Source of the DNA: Euphorbia lathyris | Taxonomy: Eukaryota > Streptophyta > Magnoliopsida > Malpighiales > Euphorbiaceae | Assembly (NCBI RefSeq): GCF_963576675.1 | Contig: NC_088916.1 | Span: forward strand, 55,801,001-55,865,000 | Reading direction: 5' to 3' | Length of the DNA stretch: 64,000 bases | In this document: positions 20,401 through 31,095 of the stretch, one piece after another | Layout of the letters: every line of letters starts with the position of its first letter | Numbering within the stretch: position 1 is the stretch's first letter | The notes under the pieces: generated by a model | The model's input: the letters and a program-made list of their open reading frames with translations, nothing else | What the model was told of the DNA's origin: nothing | Databases searched by the model: none | Position numbers and translations under genes: made by a program

Positions 20401-21746
20401 CAACAACCACAACAAGAACATGAACAGGAAGGAGAACAAAAATATGAACTACTCAACTCAGCAAAGCCTATAATTAGGCCAAGCTTGTAGATAATTTCTA
20501 TTCAAGAATGCATCAAAATATAGTTGATTCAAATTTAGAATAGAAGAATGGGATTTTTGTAGGCGAATCATCAGACTAAATGAAGCATTAGTTGTAAAAT
20601 AAAAAATTATTTGTCCAGAAACAACAAAATAATAGGATGTACAGTTACTGATCTTACCCAGGAGAAAGCTCATCATCAAATATTACAGTCTCGACATCCA
20701 GGGCATGTATTGCACTCTTAATTTCTGCAACCTTACCAGAGCCAATATATGTCCTTGAGTTCGGAGAAGCTAGTCTGCACAAGAAATTAAGCAATAGAAG
20801 CTTGCAATCAATTGCTACAGAAGATATAGAAAGAGAAACCTCCATGTTTACATGGCACAGATGCACAATAAAATTTGTTCTCACAATAGTATTTATGCTG
20901 AAAGCAACTTTAAAACACATAATACTCACTTCTGATATGTAGAATCAACAACCATTAATCCAGCAGTATCAGCAAGCTGAGACAATTCTTTCAGGGATTC
21001 TTCTATACTAAAGTCCACCGTATCACCTTTCCGCTCAACACCCACTATATAGGCTTTTTCTTCATATACCTAAATAAGCAAAAAAATTACTTTGCAACCA
21101 ATGGATAACGTTGTTCCAGACTACTTTCAGAGAAGCTTCTACATATCAGGCTATCCTTATGCATTTACCAGAGCCAAATTTTCCAATTGAACGACCACGA
21201 ACAAGCATCGAATCCCTAGATTAAACAACAACAACCCTCTTTGGAATAATGTTTCCTTCTTGAGCTCATGGATGCAACTTTTAAGTCTCTCTATTCTTAG
21301 TTTCATTGGACAAAACTCTCAAAGGCATTTGAAGTTGTGAATTAATTAACAAATAAAAGATCACCACAAGCAATTCAAAAAATGAGAAAAATTACCTCTC
21401 TTCCATTTCGAAGCTTGAACCTATCATCGAAGCTATCCTCAACATCTACTCTTTTCTTCTTAACTCTGGTTGAAGTAACCAAGCTTTTATCTTCAAGGAC
21501 ATTAACAGGAACGGAGACCTCATCTTGACCTCCATCAGCATCAATTTGTGGGCCTGGTAGTGAAACAGGGGATACAGGTACAGCTTCAGCTCCTTGTTGG
21601 AGAACTGTAGGGGTGAGTCTGGAGGGGTGGGTTCTGAATGAAGTGAGGGAGTGAGGGAAGATTGATCTGTTAGGGTTTGGAGGCCATTGATAGTGGTTGG
21701 GAAGAGGCGAAGGGCGAATTGGAGAATGAAAATGGCAAGCAAACAT
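17436..21746 (-). CDS. HFLX: HflX-type GTP-binding protein, probably plastid-targeted
   Basis: Thirteen exons join in phase to 538 codons plus stop: 21746-21396, 21069-20930, 20774-20658, 20255-20141, 19989-19852, 19644-19549, 19433-19320, 19058-18990, 18818-18748, 18659-18566, 17923-17795, 17717-17628 and 17528-17436. The N-terminal ~60 residues are Ser/Pro/His-rich with few acids, like an organelle transit peptide. The HflX N-domain follows (with [11 protein letters not shown] and a THLERQ-type motif), then the G domain: G1 GYTNAGKST (321-329), G3 DTVG (368-371), G4 NKVD (434-437). The family binds the large ribosomal subunit and can split stalled 70S ribosomes, so a plastid or mitochondrial role is expected. 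Length agrees with the Arabidopsis plant HflX (~540 aa). Intron 4 uses a GC donor (CAG|GCAAGA). Confidence 0.94.
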
Positions 21747-22319
21747 GTGAATATTTGCAGAAACTATGGATATGCTTTGGGTTCAATTGATGTCGTTATT
21801 CTGTTTGATGATTACTGCAGTACCGCGATGTTCCACGTGGAACCTCGCAATGCCATCATCTTTTCTTTTCTTTCTTCCTCAAATAATCATGACCATTGAA
21901 ACGGCAAATCTTAATTAATTTAGTTAAGGGAGAATACTAAACTAGCCCCTTCCCAGTTTACATTTTTAGCTCATTTCAAAAAAATTCCAAAACTAACATA
22001 TTTCAATAAATTCTTTCAACTTTGCCCTCATCATTAATAAATGAACTTCATCTCTCTAACACTCCGTTCTCTCTAACCTAACACCCCGTTCTCTCTCTCT
22101 CTCTAGCTTACCGACGTTTCATTGCGCGAATCCGACGATTTCCTCCGACGAATCTCTCTAACTTCGAGTGGACATGGCGAGAACGCGAAGCTCAGAGAAC
22201 GAATCGGATTCAGAAGGAATGACGAAAAAGATGGTGAATAACTTGATTGTATGTACATTTGCTGGGTTTGAGAAGGAATCTTTCGTTTTGCTTACTTCTT
22301 CTGGTGTTAGGGTTCATCT

Positions 22320-22515
22320 GGGTTTGCAGTTGCCGATATCAATGTGATATCGCCAAACCCTCCATTCCTTGTTTGTTTATCTTCTATTTTCGTGCATATA
22401 TTTGTCGATATCAATCGATATCCTATCTGCAATTGGTAAGTGTTTGGTCGATATGTGTCGATATCACATAGATACCAACAACCTAATTGTCGATATCACA
22501 TAGATATCGACAATT
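22320..22515. repeat. GATATC-type repeats, left block
   Basis: Copies of TCGATATCACATAGATA, CCGATATCAATGTGATATCG and GTCGATATGTGTCGATATC, many of them self-complementary. They are related to the larger arrays at 23.7 and 25.3 kb. Confidence 0.75.
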
Positions 22516-22620
22516 AGGTATTTTAGCCTATGTTAGCTCATTTTAGCTTAACTTCTTTATTAGCTTACTTGTATGTTAGCTTATGATATATCCAAATGGG
22601 GCAACTTTCCCCGCATGATC

Positions 22621-23156
22621 CAAATGCTATAGGCTTAATATATCCTATAAGGAATCTCCCTAAAAGATTAGAACAAACGGGAACCTCTAGACGTACCTTT
22701 GGAATATTTGTGGTGTATGGAGCTTATGTATGTCCTGCGACAGTATGACCCGAGTTGGTATAAGACACACTATAGGGGGGACAGGGTCTCAGGCGTCGGA
22801 TCTCCGCCAACCCCTGGGCCAGTTGTCGGGACTGGGTTAAGTGATCCACCCTAGTCCACTAGGGACTAGGAGAGTCGGGCATCCGGCCTTCGGGAAGGGA
22901 GGCGGATGTCTCCGTTCGGGTGGAATCCCGGCGGACACTTTGGGTGGGCCCATAGTGCGAGTTCTTTATACGTGGAGGCTTACCCACGATAAACCCCCCC
23001 GGGACGGATTACGGATATATGAATTGACGGGATGCCTTCGGTTAAAAGGGGATAGACCCCTTCGGATGGTGTTGGTTGGCCGAGTGTCGGGGAAACCTCG
23101 GCGCCACACGGGGCATTGGCTAGGCCTTCGGACGGGCCCCGTGACAAGTGCTATCG
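22621..23156. other. GC-rich foreign-looking segment inside the MULE
   Basis: About 500 bp far richer in G and C than its surroundings, especially from 22,780, with local palindromes such as CCTAGTCCACTAGG and GGCCTTCGGGAAGG. An 8-bp direct repeat GCATGATC (22613-22620 and 23157-23164) lies at its edges and may be a target duplication. Chance ORFs on both strands reflect the composition. I do not recognise the element. Confidence 0.5.
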
Positions 23157-23164
23157 GCATGATC

Positions 23165-23616
23165 GTGGACAAAAGAGGAAGAAAGATGAGCATGTCTCTT
23201 CTTCCAACACTTGTTCGCACTTCCGCAACACTTGTTCGATGTACTTCCGCAACACTTGTTCGTGGTGTCATAGAAACATATAATGGCATCACATCGGGTT
23301 TATTCCATCGATAAAACTCTACGAATTCAACAATATCATTGTCCTCCACTATGGCTGCTAATCTTCCAAAAAGTTTATTTAGACCGTATGTTGTGTGCAT
23401 TGCCATATGTATGTCATGTGAGGTTGCATCAACATTCAATGAAGCGTAAATTCTCTCTCTTAACGTTTGATAATCAGTTGGCGTTGAAAAATGGAGCACC
23501 TTCGATTGACCACCAATGTATATCATTGTGTCCATGGGCCCCTCTTTTTTCCATTCTCCATCCCAAGAAAGCATACACAAACAAGTATTCGGGGTGGACA
23601 TATTTCTGCATTTCAT
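23165..23616 (-). pseudogene. MULE transposase-like N-terminal fragment
   Basis: An ATG-started reading frame of about 150 codons before it runs into the GC-rich insert. Its start (WDGEW, then YIGGQ, then a TYGLNKL segment) resembles the N-terminal region preceding MuDR-type transposases, as I recall the family. A threefold RTSVAEV repeat occurs near its end. No DDE catalytic domain or zinc finger follows. It could instead be an unrelated MULE accessory protein. Confidence 0.45.
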
Positions 23617-23689
23617 AAATAATGAATTATATATTATTTGTAACTTAAAGAAAGCTATCGAAACATATCAATGGATATAGACATTTGGG

Positions 23690-24110
23690 ACTATAACTTC
23701 GGTCGATATATGTCGATATTGACAAATATCGACATTGAAGACTATAACTTCGGTCGATATATGTCGATATTGTATTTGATATCGACAAATATTGACATAT
23801 ATCGACATTGAAGACTATATCCTCGGTCGATATATGTCGATATTGTATTTGATATCGACAAATATCCACATTGAAGACTATAACCTCGGTCGATATATGT
23901 CGATATCAAATACAATATCGACATATAACTTTGGTCGATATATGTCGATACCAAATGCAATATCGACATATATCGACCAATATCGCTACGATGCAATCTC
24001 ATCATATCTGTCGATATTGATCAGAAATCGACAGATATCGACACTGTCGGGGAAAAATCTGAAACTAATGTTCCAACCAAAATGCATTATCAATATCACA
24101 TAGATATCGA
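23690..24110. repeat. Array of TCGATATATGTCGATATTG-type repeats, central block
   Basis: About 20 copies of GTCGATAT/GATATCGACA words, in both orientations and partly tandem (units such as GAAGACTATAACCTCGGTC link them). Strong self-complementarity makes the block able to fold. The copy at 25.3 kb is nearly identical over ~230 bp, including the tail at about 24,045-24,085. Confidence 0.9.
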
Positions 24111-24317
24111 CAATCTAATTGTCCACTAAATTTCATAGAAGAGCAAGAGATGTTTTTAAGTGCAGTTGAGATTCCCCATGAACATTTCAATGTTTTCTAT
24201 CATTAAAGTTGAGATTCCCTATGAACATTTCAGTTGAGATTCCCCACGATATCAATCTATCATTAAAGTTTTGTGTTGGCTGTTGAGATTCCCCATGAAC
24301 ATCTCGGTGTTTTCTTC

Positions 24318-24325
24318 TATAAATA
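24318..24325 (+). promoter_or_regulatory. TATA box ahead of the 107-codon ORF
   Basis: TATAAATA, 64 bp upstream of the ATG at 24389. This spacing suits a plant core promoter with a short leader. Confidence 0.5.
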
Positions 24326-24388
24326 TATGATTTGTATGTTCATAATTCTTCATTATAGTAACTTTCATTTTTCCCTTTAGAATTTAAG

Positions 24389-24712
24389 ATGGAGAGAGGA
24401 TCAACTTTTGCATCTCAAGCGCCACCTTCTTCACCACCTCCACCACCAGTTCTTCTTCCTGAGTTTGATAAACTCATTTCTGATTTTCATGGTTCCTTCC
24501 GTGATGGTGACACGGAAGAAATTATTAGATTCATGAAAGGCATGGCAAAGACCATGTCTTTTGTCTGTGAATCAATGACTGACTATCTTGAGTCAGTTGA
24601 GGATGAAAAGAGAAGATTGAAGAAAGAAGTGAAGTCTCTCAAAAGGCTGTTGGAGAAAGCTAAAAAGGACTTTGCTGATGCAATATTGGGTCCTGATAAT
24701 ACTTATTTGTAG
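24389..24712 (+). CDS. Small Pro-rich, coiled-coil protein carried by the MULE
   Basis: An uninterrupted 107-codon frame beginning in a good plant context (AAGATGGAG). Residues 9-22 are Ser/Pro-rich. Residues 60-96 are highly charged (EDEKRRLKKEVKSLKRLLEK) with leucines every seventh position, which predicts a coiled coil. A TATA box lies at a sensible distance upstream, and the ORF sits between two GATATC arrays. I recognise no family. It may be an accessory MULE protein or a captured host gene fragment. Its openness inside an otherwise decayed element is the main reason to take it seriously. Confidence 0.5.
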   Translation: MERGSTFASQAPPSSPPPPPVLLPEFDKLISDFHGSFRDGDTEEIIRFMKGMAKTMSFVCESMTDYLESVEDEKRRLKKEVKSLKRLLEKAKKDFADAILGPDNTYL

Positions 24713-24879
24713 GTTTTTTTTAATTTAGGTATTTTAGTTTTTTATATTTATGTACTTTTTTTTGTTTTGTGTTGTTTTTTTTATTAATATAAAAAATATT
24801 ATTATCAATTTGAATCTTATGGTTTAGAACCAATATATATTTTTTGGAACACAAAATATGGTTTAGAACATAAAATATA

Positions 24880-25288
24880 GGTCTAATACACAAATAACCC
24901 CCTGAACTTGTCCAAATGTTGCAACTGCCCCCCTCAACTTTCAATTGTAACAACTTACCCCTTAAACTTGTCCAATTGTAAAACATAACCCCAAATTGGG
25001 AATTTTTTTACCCCGTATTTGAAGCAACCGTAAAAAAATTTCCCCGGATTCGTATCATGCCAAAGATCTGATTATCATACTCCACGAGCGTTGCAGATTT
25101 TGTATTTCACGTGTTTCTTCAATTGCAGTCCATGTCAGTAATTTGGGGTTGTGTTTTACAATTGGACAAGTTTAAGGGGTAAGTTGTTACAATTGGACAA
25201 GTTTGAGGGGTAAGTTGTTACAATTGAAAGTTGGAGGGGGCAATTGCAATATTTGGACAAGTTCAGGGGGTTATTTGTGTATTAGGCC
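24880..25288. mobile_element. Non-autonomous 9-bp-TSD MITE nested in the MULE
   Basis: The ends GGTCTAATACACAAATAACC and its near-complement at the right (GGTTATTTGTGTATTAGGCC) form inverted repeats extending about 110-150 bp, with the phrase GGACAAGTTTAAGGGGTAAG duplicated in the right arm. The perfect 9-bp direct repeat TAAAATATA (24871-24879 and 25289-25297) is the target duplication. This fits a Mutator-type MITE. Confidence 0.88.
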
Positions 25289-25309
25289 TAAAATATATTA
25301 TTTGGAACT

Positions 25310-25535
25310 TTGGTCGATATATGTCGATATTGTATTTGATATCGACAAATATCGACATTGAAGACTATAACCTCGTTCGATATATTTCGATATCAAATAC
25401 AATATCGACATATAACTTCAGTCGATATATGTCGATATCAAATACAATATCGACATATATTGACCAATATCGATACGATGCAATATCATCATATCTGTCG
25501 ATATTGATCAGAAATCGACAGATATCAACACTGTC
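25310..25535. repeat. GATATCGACA-type repeats, right block
   Basis: Third block of the repeat family, nearly the same as 23,810-24,050, followed by the same unique tail (ACTGTCGGGGAAAAATC). This is a segmental duplication inside the MULE. Confidence 0.85.
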
Positions 25536-25831
25536 GGGGAAAAATCCAAAACTGATGTTCCAACCAAAATGCATTTTCAGACAACAATGCCACTGTTTTT
25601 TGGGTTCGCACGACCAGGAAAAACATGAAAAAGTAAGAGAACCAAAACACATTGGGTTGTAGAGAAACAAACTGCTAGATCTTAACGATGAATGGTCTAA
25701 GCTTTAAATCTTTTCAATGAAACTAAAAACCAATGAAAAACTTACATGATTGTAGAAATCTTATTGTATGAACTGTGGGTTGGATTGATTGTTGTAGTAT
25801 TCGTAGTCGTTCTGTAGATTGTTTTGTTCTT

Positions 25832-25858
25832 TAGAGAGAGAGAGAGAGAGAGAGAAAG
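25832..25858. repeat. (GA)n microsatellite
   Basis: About 12 uninterrupted AG units followed by AAAGAGGGGG. Confidence 0.9.
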
Positions 25859-26244
25859 AGGGGGAAAGACACAAAGTTATGTTTGGGAAGAAGACGAGGG
25901 CAAAGTTGGAAGTTATCTGTTAAAATATGTTAGTTTTGGAAATTTTTTTGAAAGGAGCTAGAAATGTAAACTAACCCCCTAAAAGGGGCTAGTTTAGTAA
26001 TTGTCTCTTAATTTAAGCGCTAAATAAACTTCAATGGTTAATTTGCACAAGAGGTCCGCAATCTCCTAAAAGATTAAAAAAATGTAAGTTGTGTAAATGA
26101 AAGCGAAATTTATAAAACTGGCCCAAATTAGAGATCTATTTACATATTGATACCCATTACAAAACATATTATATATCTACATTCTAGACTATTTTATTTT
26201 AGGAATTACCTATAATACTTTTCATATATATAGGGAGAGAGTTT

Positions 26245-26335
26245 GTGTCGCTGACACGACTTGATTTCACGGTTTTATCTGATAGTTCATGTTAGCTGAC
26301 CCCGAATCATTTTGGGACTAAGGCTTTGTTGTCTC
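26245..26335 (+). other. Possible retroposon (SINE/LINE) 3' tail
   Basis: The words GTTAGCTGACCCCGAATCAT and TTGGGACTAAGGCTTTGTTG match the 3' end shared by many plant SINE/LINE families. No pol III boxes or ORF lie upstream, and target duplications are not seen, so only a fragment is claimed. Confidence 0.45.
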
Positions 26336-26796
26336 TTCATATATATATATATATAACTTAGACATTTCCTTCCTTTTTATATTGGGAATCCAACCTTCAA
26401 AAAATAGTACTATTCATTTAGACTCATTCATTATGAATCTTTCATTTTTCATATATCAATCTACGATCCAAGCTCTTCATATAAGTATTATGTTCATTTT
26501 ACATTCATAATTTCTTTTGAAACCATAAATATTGTGTATATGAAGTTAGTTTTGTGCATTGAACCTTTATTTGGAGTTTTAATATTTTCCCTAACAGGTT
26601 CGCGGTTTATGATTTTACTTCGCAAACTGCGAAATAAAATAGGCTTCGCAGATCATATAAAATCGTGAAGCCAGAACATATACATATTGTTGTAGCCTGA
26701 ACTAAACAATAAATTTGTATAATGTGAGATCAATGTTGAACTTCTGAAGGAAGGCGGTCCTTCCAATCAGGATGACGACGGTCGACGTTCCTTGAG

Positions 26797-26890
26797 GATC
26801 GAACCTCCTAGATGAAGGTTGAACGTCTCTGGATGAAGGTTGAATGTCCCTGGATGAAGGTTGAACGTCTCTGGATGAAGGTTGATCTTC
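26797..26890. repeat. Short tandem repeat, ~21-24-bp unit (GGATGAAGGTTGAACGTCTC)
   Basis: Four to five copies of CTGGATGAAGGTTGAACGTC variants near the left end of element X, in its presumed LTR. Confidence 0.8.
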
Positions 26891-28039
26891 CTTGAGGATT
26901 AAGGTCTTCCCACAAACGCTCCGATGCTTAAGTCAGATACCCTAAAATATAGTATTCTTTTCTCTCTCCTAAAGCCAACCCTTTCCTCTTCAGCTTTAAA
27001 CCTATTTATAGGAATAAGGGAGGAAGTTACCTGTGAGCTATCGGTAAAAGATCGTGCTGAACGTGGGTACAATTATCTAGGACGATAATGGAGTATGTGG
27101 GTAGTGGTTATATCAATTGCTCCCCACTGTTATTTTCTGATTATTTTCCAAAATAAGAGTGAGAAAAATAAATATCCTTAACCGCTCGATAAATGATTTT
27201 AAAAAATGGCAGCACGAATCTTCCTGTTAGGATTATCAATTTTGCACGAGAAGAGAAAACAGAATTAGAAACAGGAATGAAGAAGAATCGGGTTCTCTCC
27301 CGATAAGATAGAAAAAATCGGTTTTCTCTCCCGTTATTGCGTTTTCATGGGATACAGCTTGGCTTGATTACCCTGACAAGGATAACCTTAATAGTTTCTA
27401 TCTTCACTAAAGATGGGTTCAGAACCCTACCTCGTGAGATAAATTAGAATTGTAACGAACGTCAGAATCCTCTCCGTCTGGGATTATACAGGATAATCTA
27501 GAATATTAGTAGGAAATAAAATCCCATTCTGTTTTGGATAGGATAAATAATAATAATAATAATAATAAATATAAGAATCCTATTCCTTTTAGGATTCCAT
27601 AAGATATCCTCAGTATTTAAGGATGTTAGCATAGGATTTGTTTTTTTACCTCAAGTGCACCGATTTTCTCTCCTCTGTGCTTAGTCTTGGATTCCTTTGG
27701 CCTCGGGAAAAACTTCGTTTTCAGGTTAGCTTCTCCCTTGATTCCGAAGTTTTATATCTGTGGAATGCAAAAATATGTTATATCGGTTAAATGAATAGGA
27801 GAAAAACGTTTAACCAATCTGTAACTTAGATAATTGACTGTGCATTTTTTCTTTTTCTCCGTTTTTGCGATTTTTCTATTTTGAATAAGTCTGAACCTAT
27901 AAGGTTTTTTCGACTTTTGTTTTTTCAAACAGTCGAATCCGCAAACGATTTTTGGGATCGAACAGCCTCGAATCCCTGACGCTTTGCGCTTCTGAATAAA
28001 ATCAGACTTCTATGTTTTTTTTAAACAACCGAATCGGCA

Positions 28040-29215
28040 AACGCTTAACAAAAAAAATGACTCTCGACGCTTTCGAATGGAAAAACGAGCCTCTACCGCT
28101 TTTTCGTTTGAATTAAAAAACGATCCTCAACCTCTTTTTCGTTTCAATTAAAAACGATCCTCAACCGCTTTTTCATAAAAAACGATCCTCAACCGCTTTT
28201 TCGTTTCAATAAAAAAAACGATCCTAAACCGCTTTTCCGTTTCGATTAAAAATGATCCTCAACCACTTTTTCGTTTCAATTAAAAACGATCCTCAACCGC
28301 TTTTTCGTTTCAATTAAAAAACGATCCTAAACCGCTATTCCGTTTCGATTAAAAACGATCCTCAACCACTTTTTCGTTTCAATTAAAAACGATCCTCAAC
28401 CGCTTTTTCGTAAAAAACGATCCTCAACCGCTTTTTTCGTTTCAATTAAAAAGCGATCCTCAACCGCTTTTTGCGATTTTAAACAGAAAACGAATCTCTA
28501 ATGGTTTTTCGTTTTTAACGAAATTGACCCTTCGCGATTTTAAACAGAAACCGAACCTCTAATGATTTTTCGTTTCGAATTTTGTGATTTCAAACGGAAC
28601 TCGAGCCTTCATCGATTTTTCATTAAAAAACGATCCTTAACCGCTTTTTTGTTTTAATTAAAAAACGATCCTCAACCGCTTTTTCGTTTCTGAACAAAAC
28701 TTGAGCTAACGTTTTCTCGCTTTTGATGAAATCGATCCTCAACGCTTTTTGACGATTTCCATGGTTCGAACCTCCAGCTTTTTTTCGTTTTGAATAAAAA
28801 CGATCCTCGAAGTTTTTGCGAGTTCGAACAAAACTCGAACCTCTACCGTTTTTTCATTTTGAATAAAAACGATCCTCAACGTTTGTGATTCTGAACAAAA
28901 CTCGAGCTAACGTTTTCTCGTTTTTGATGAAATCGATCCTCAATCGCCTTTTGCGATTTTCAACAAAACTCAAGCCTCCACCGCTTTTTCGTTTCGAATA
29001 AAAATGATCCTCAACGTTTCGCGATTTTGAACGAAACTTGAACCTTGGCCCTTTTTTGCGCTTTTTCTATTTTGAGTGTGGATCGATCCTATGACGTTCT
29101 TGCGATTTTTGTCTTTACAAAAAATCAAACCCGCAAACGTCTTTTGCGATCGAACCTCAACGCTTTTTGACGATTTCCATGGTTCGAACCTTTCCATTTT
29201 TTCGTCTTAATCATT
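28040..29215. repeat. Minisatellite, ~33-36-bp unit (AACGATCCTCAACCGCTTTT)
   Basis: More than 20 variant copies. The best preserved lie at 28,110-28,480, where the unit is AAAAACGATCCTCAACCGC plus TTTTTCGTTTCAATT. Copies to the right are more diverged and mixed with a GAACAAAACTCGAGC-type unit. No coding frame runs through it. Confidence 0.88.
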
Positions 29216-30278
29216 TTTAGCTTTTTCTTCTGCAGCTGGCTTACTTCGTGATGGCGTGCCGTCTAGTATAGCGGTTTATGAATGTATCGTGATGTGAATG
29301 TGCTATGGATATGGATGTGATCTTTCTAAATGCTCTATCTTTACTAGACGTCACTACTTAGGGGCAAGTGTACCCCGTCGTATCAAGTAATAATCCGGTT
29401 AAGACCGGGTATCGAATCCACGGGATTTATAACTGCAACTATTAAACGACTCGATTTTATACGTTATTTAAGCGGTGAATACTTTGAGGTTGATATGGGG
29501 ACCAACTACAAACTACTCCTAACTACGGGTGAGGTGAATTTATATAACGAAACTCTAGAAAATGATGCGGATGGCGATAAGTTATAAGTATGATAAATAA
29601 TGACTCCTAATGCATATACAGTTAATGTTTTACTCTTGCAATGACGACTATGTGTAGTGTGACCGACCCGTGAAGTACTTAGACTGCGTGGTTCCTAGTC
29701 AAGGCGTGTCTAATGCTTGGGACCAGAAATTAGGGCCCGTAAGTTCCGTGGCTTGTCAATTCCTACGGTTTCCGGAGCATCACTTCCGGTAAGGCAACAC
29801 CTATATGAATCCCTAAAGATAGCCCGAATGGCGTCGAAAATCGCGTTCTCCTACACAATAATCAATTACGAGTATCAAAACAAGTAACAAACATCAACAC
29901 ATATATAGAAAAAGAGATTATGAATCATAAATTATAAATATGGAGAATGTAAATATGAATTACAACCAAGCCTAGTACATAGGATGAGTGCAAGCTAATT
30001 AGCAAGTGTAAAGGGAAGAATCCACCCTCGGAACTAGCTAACCGGACTCAAAGCCGTCTCTTAGGACTTGGATGGTGGAGCTTTCGAGCTTGGTGCACGG
30101 AGATGGAGCGGAACTTTGATGGAATGCCGGAATCAACGAACAAGCTCTCAAGGTGGGAAGAGTTTAGCTATATAAAGCCTAAAAACAAAATCTAAAACTA
30201 CAATGACAAGAGTTTAATCTCAAGAAGGTATATGTTACAAGGTGTGTAAAGGTGTGTCAAATGAGTGCTAGTCACTCT

Positions 30279-30286
30279 TATTTATA
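30279..30286 (-). promoter_or_regulatory. TATA box of the solo LTR
   Basis: TATAAATA on the minus strand, about 81 bp downstream of the last paired CGCG motif in LTR orientation. The distance equals that in the two intact LTRs. Confidence 0.6.
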
Positions 30287-30366
30287 CACATCAAGCTAGG
30301 GGTAAAATTGTAATTCCACAAGGTGCAAGCATGGAGGAACATGATTTTGTGCAGAATTCCCATGAT

Positions 30367-30836
30367 ACGCCTCGCGTAGGGTGTGGAACGCCCCGCGTGT
30401 TTGCCCATTCCGTCAGAAATCTCCTGCATGTGGACCAATTCCAAATCTTGTTGTCTCAAACACGCCCCGCGTAGACTGGGATGCGCCTCGCGTGTTTGAG
30501 TTTTTGAGATTTTATTGCTTGAATTGGGTCTTTCACGCCGCGCATAGTTGAAGCACGCCCCGCGTAAATGAGTCTCTGAACTTTTTGCATTGAAGAACTT
30601 CCTTACACGTCCCGCGTGTAAGGTGGTACGTTCCACGTATGGATAGTTGACTCAGGGAGACCATGCAGTCTGACTTTCAGGATTAGGCTAATCATTTCTG
30701 ACACATGTTCCACGCCTCACGTATGGTGGTATACGCCTGGCGTATGCTGAGTAGATCCCACGTGGTGTCTGTGGATAGGGCAATTATTTCTGACTTGGTG
30801 TTTCACGCCCCGCGTAAGGAATGAGACGCCCCGCGT
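30367..30836 (-). repeat. Six paired ACGCGGGGCGT-type motifs (solo LTR)
   Basis: Read on the plus strand as ACGCCCCGCGT and variants. Six pairs start near 30367, 30464, 30533, 30606, 30711 and 30805. Within each pair the two copies start 20 or 21 bp apart and have the same orientation. Confidence 0.9.
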
Positions 30837-31095
30837 GTTGTGGTGGATTTTCACTCCTTGCTCGTACCTGAAATACAATTCTCGAGAGCCGAGTTAGCTT
30901 GACGTTTTATTTTCTAATATTAATCACAAATACGGAAAATTAACCGAAAGTACGGAATTTATTTTTATTTCGTTATTTTATTAAAACACTCTATTTTTTC
31001 AATTAAACTTATTTATTTCTTCTAAAATTAACCCGTAAATCACGCTAAAAGATAGGGGTAAAATACCCCTATCACTTCGTCTGAAAATATTCATC

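Larger units (their letters stand above)
21928..26007. mobile_element. Decayed Mutator-like element (MULE), 4.1 kb
   Basis: About 110 bp at the left end (ACTAAACTAGCCCCTT, then AGTTTACATTT, then CCAAAACTAACATAT) recurs inverted at the right end (25,895-26,007). Candidate 9-bp target duplications (21919-21927 and 26008-26016) match at 7 of 9 positions. Inside are a transposase-like N-terminal fragment, three blocks of a GATATCGACA-type repeat, a GC-rich insert, a small intact ORF and a nested MITE. Long inverted repeats and a 9-bp target point to the Mutator superfamily. No catalytic DDE domain remains visible. Confidence 0.75.
29249..31074 (-). mobile_element. Solo LTR, related to the pol-less element at 40.3-55.7 kb
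   Basis: On the minus strand it begins TGATAGGGGTATTTTACCCC and ends in a CA dinucleotide, like the 1.8-kb LTRs at 40,279 and 53,907. A perfect 5-bp target duplication CTTCG (29244-29248 and 31075-31079) flanks it, and the sequence of element X reads through when it is removed. No internal region remains, so it formed by LTR-LTR recombination. It has six paired CGCG motifs and a TATA box. Confidence 0.9.

Noticed and set aside
22841..23314. 157-codon ORF on the plus strand
   Set aside because: Lies in the GC-rich insert, opposite a better MULE-like frame. No recognisable domain; composition explains its openness.
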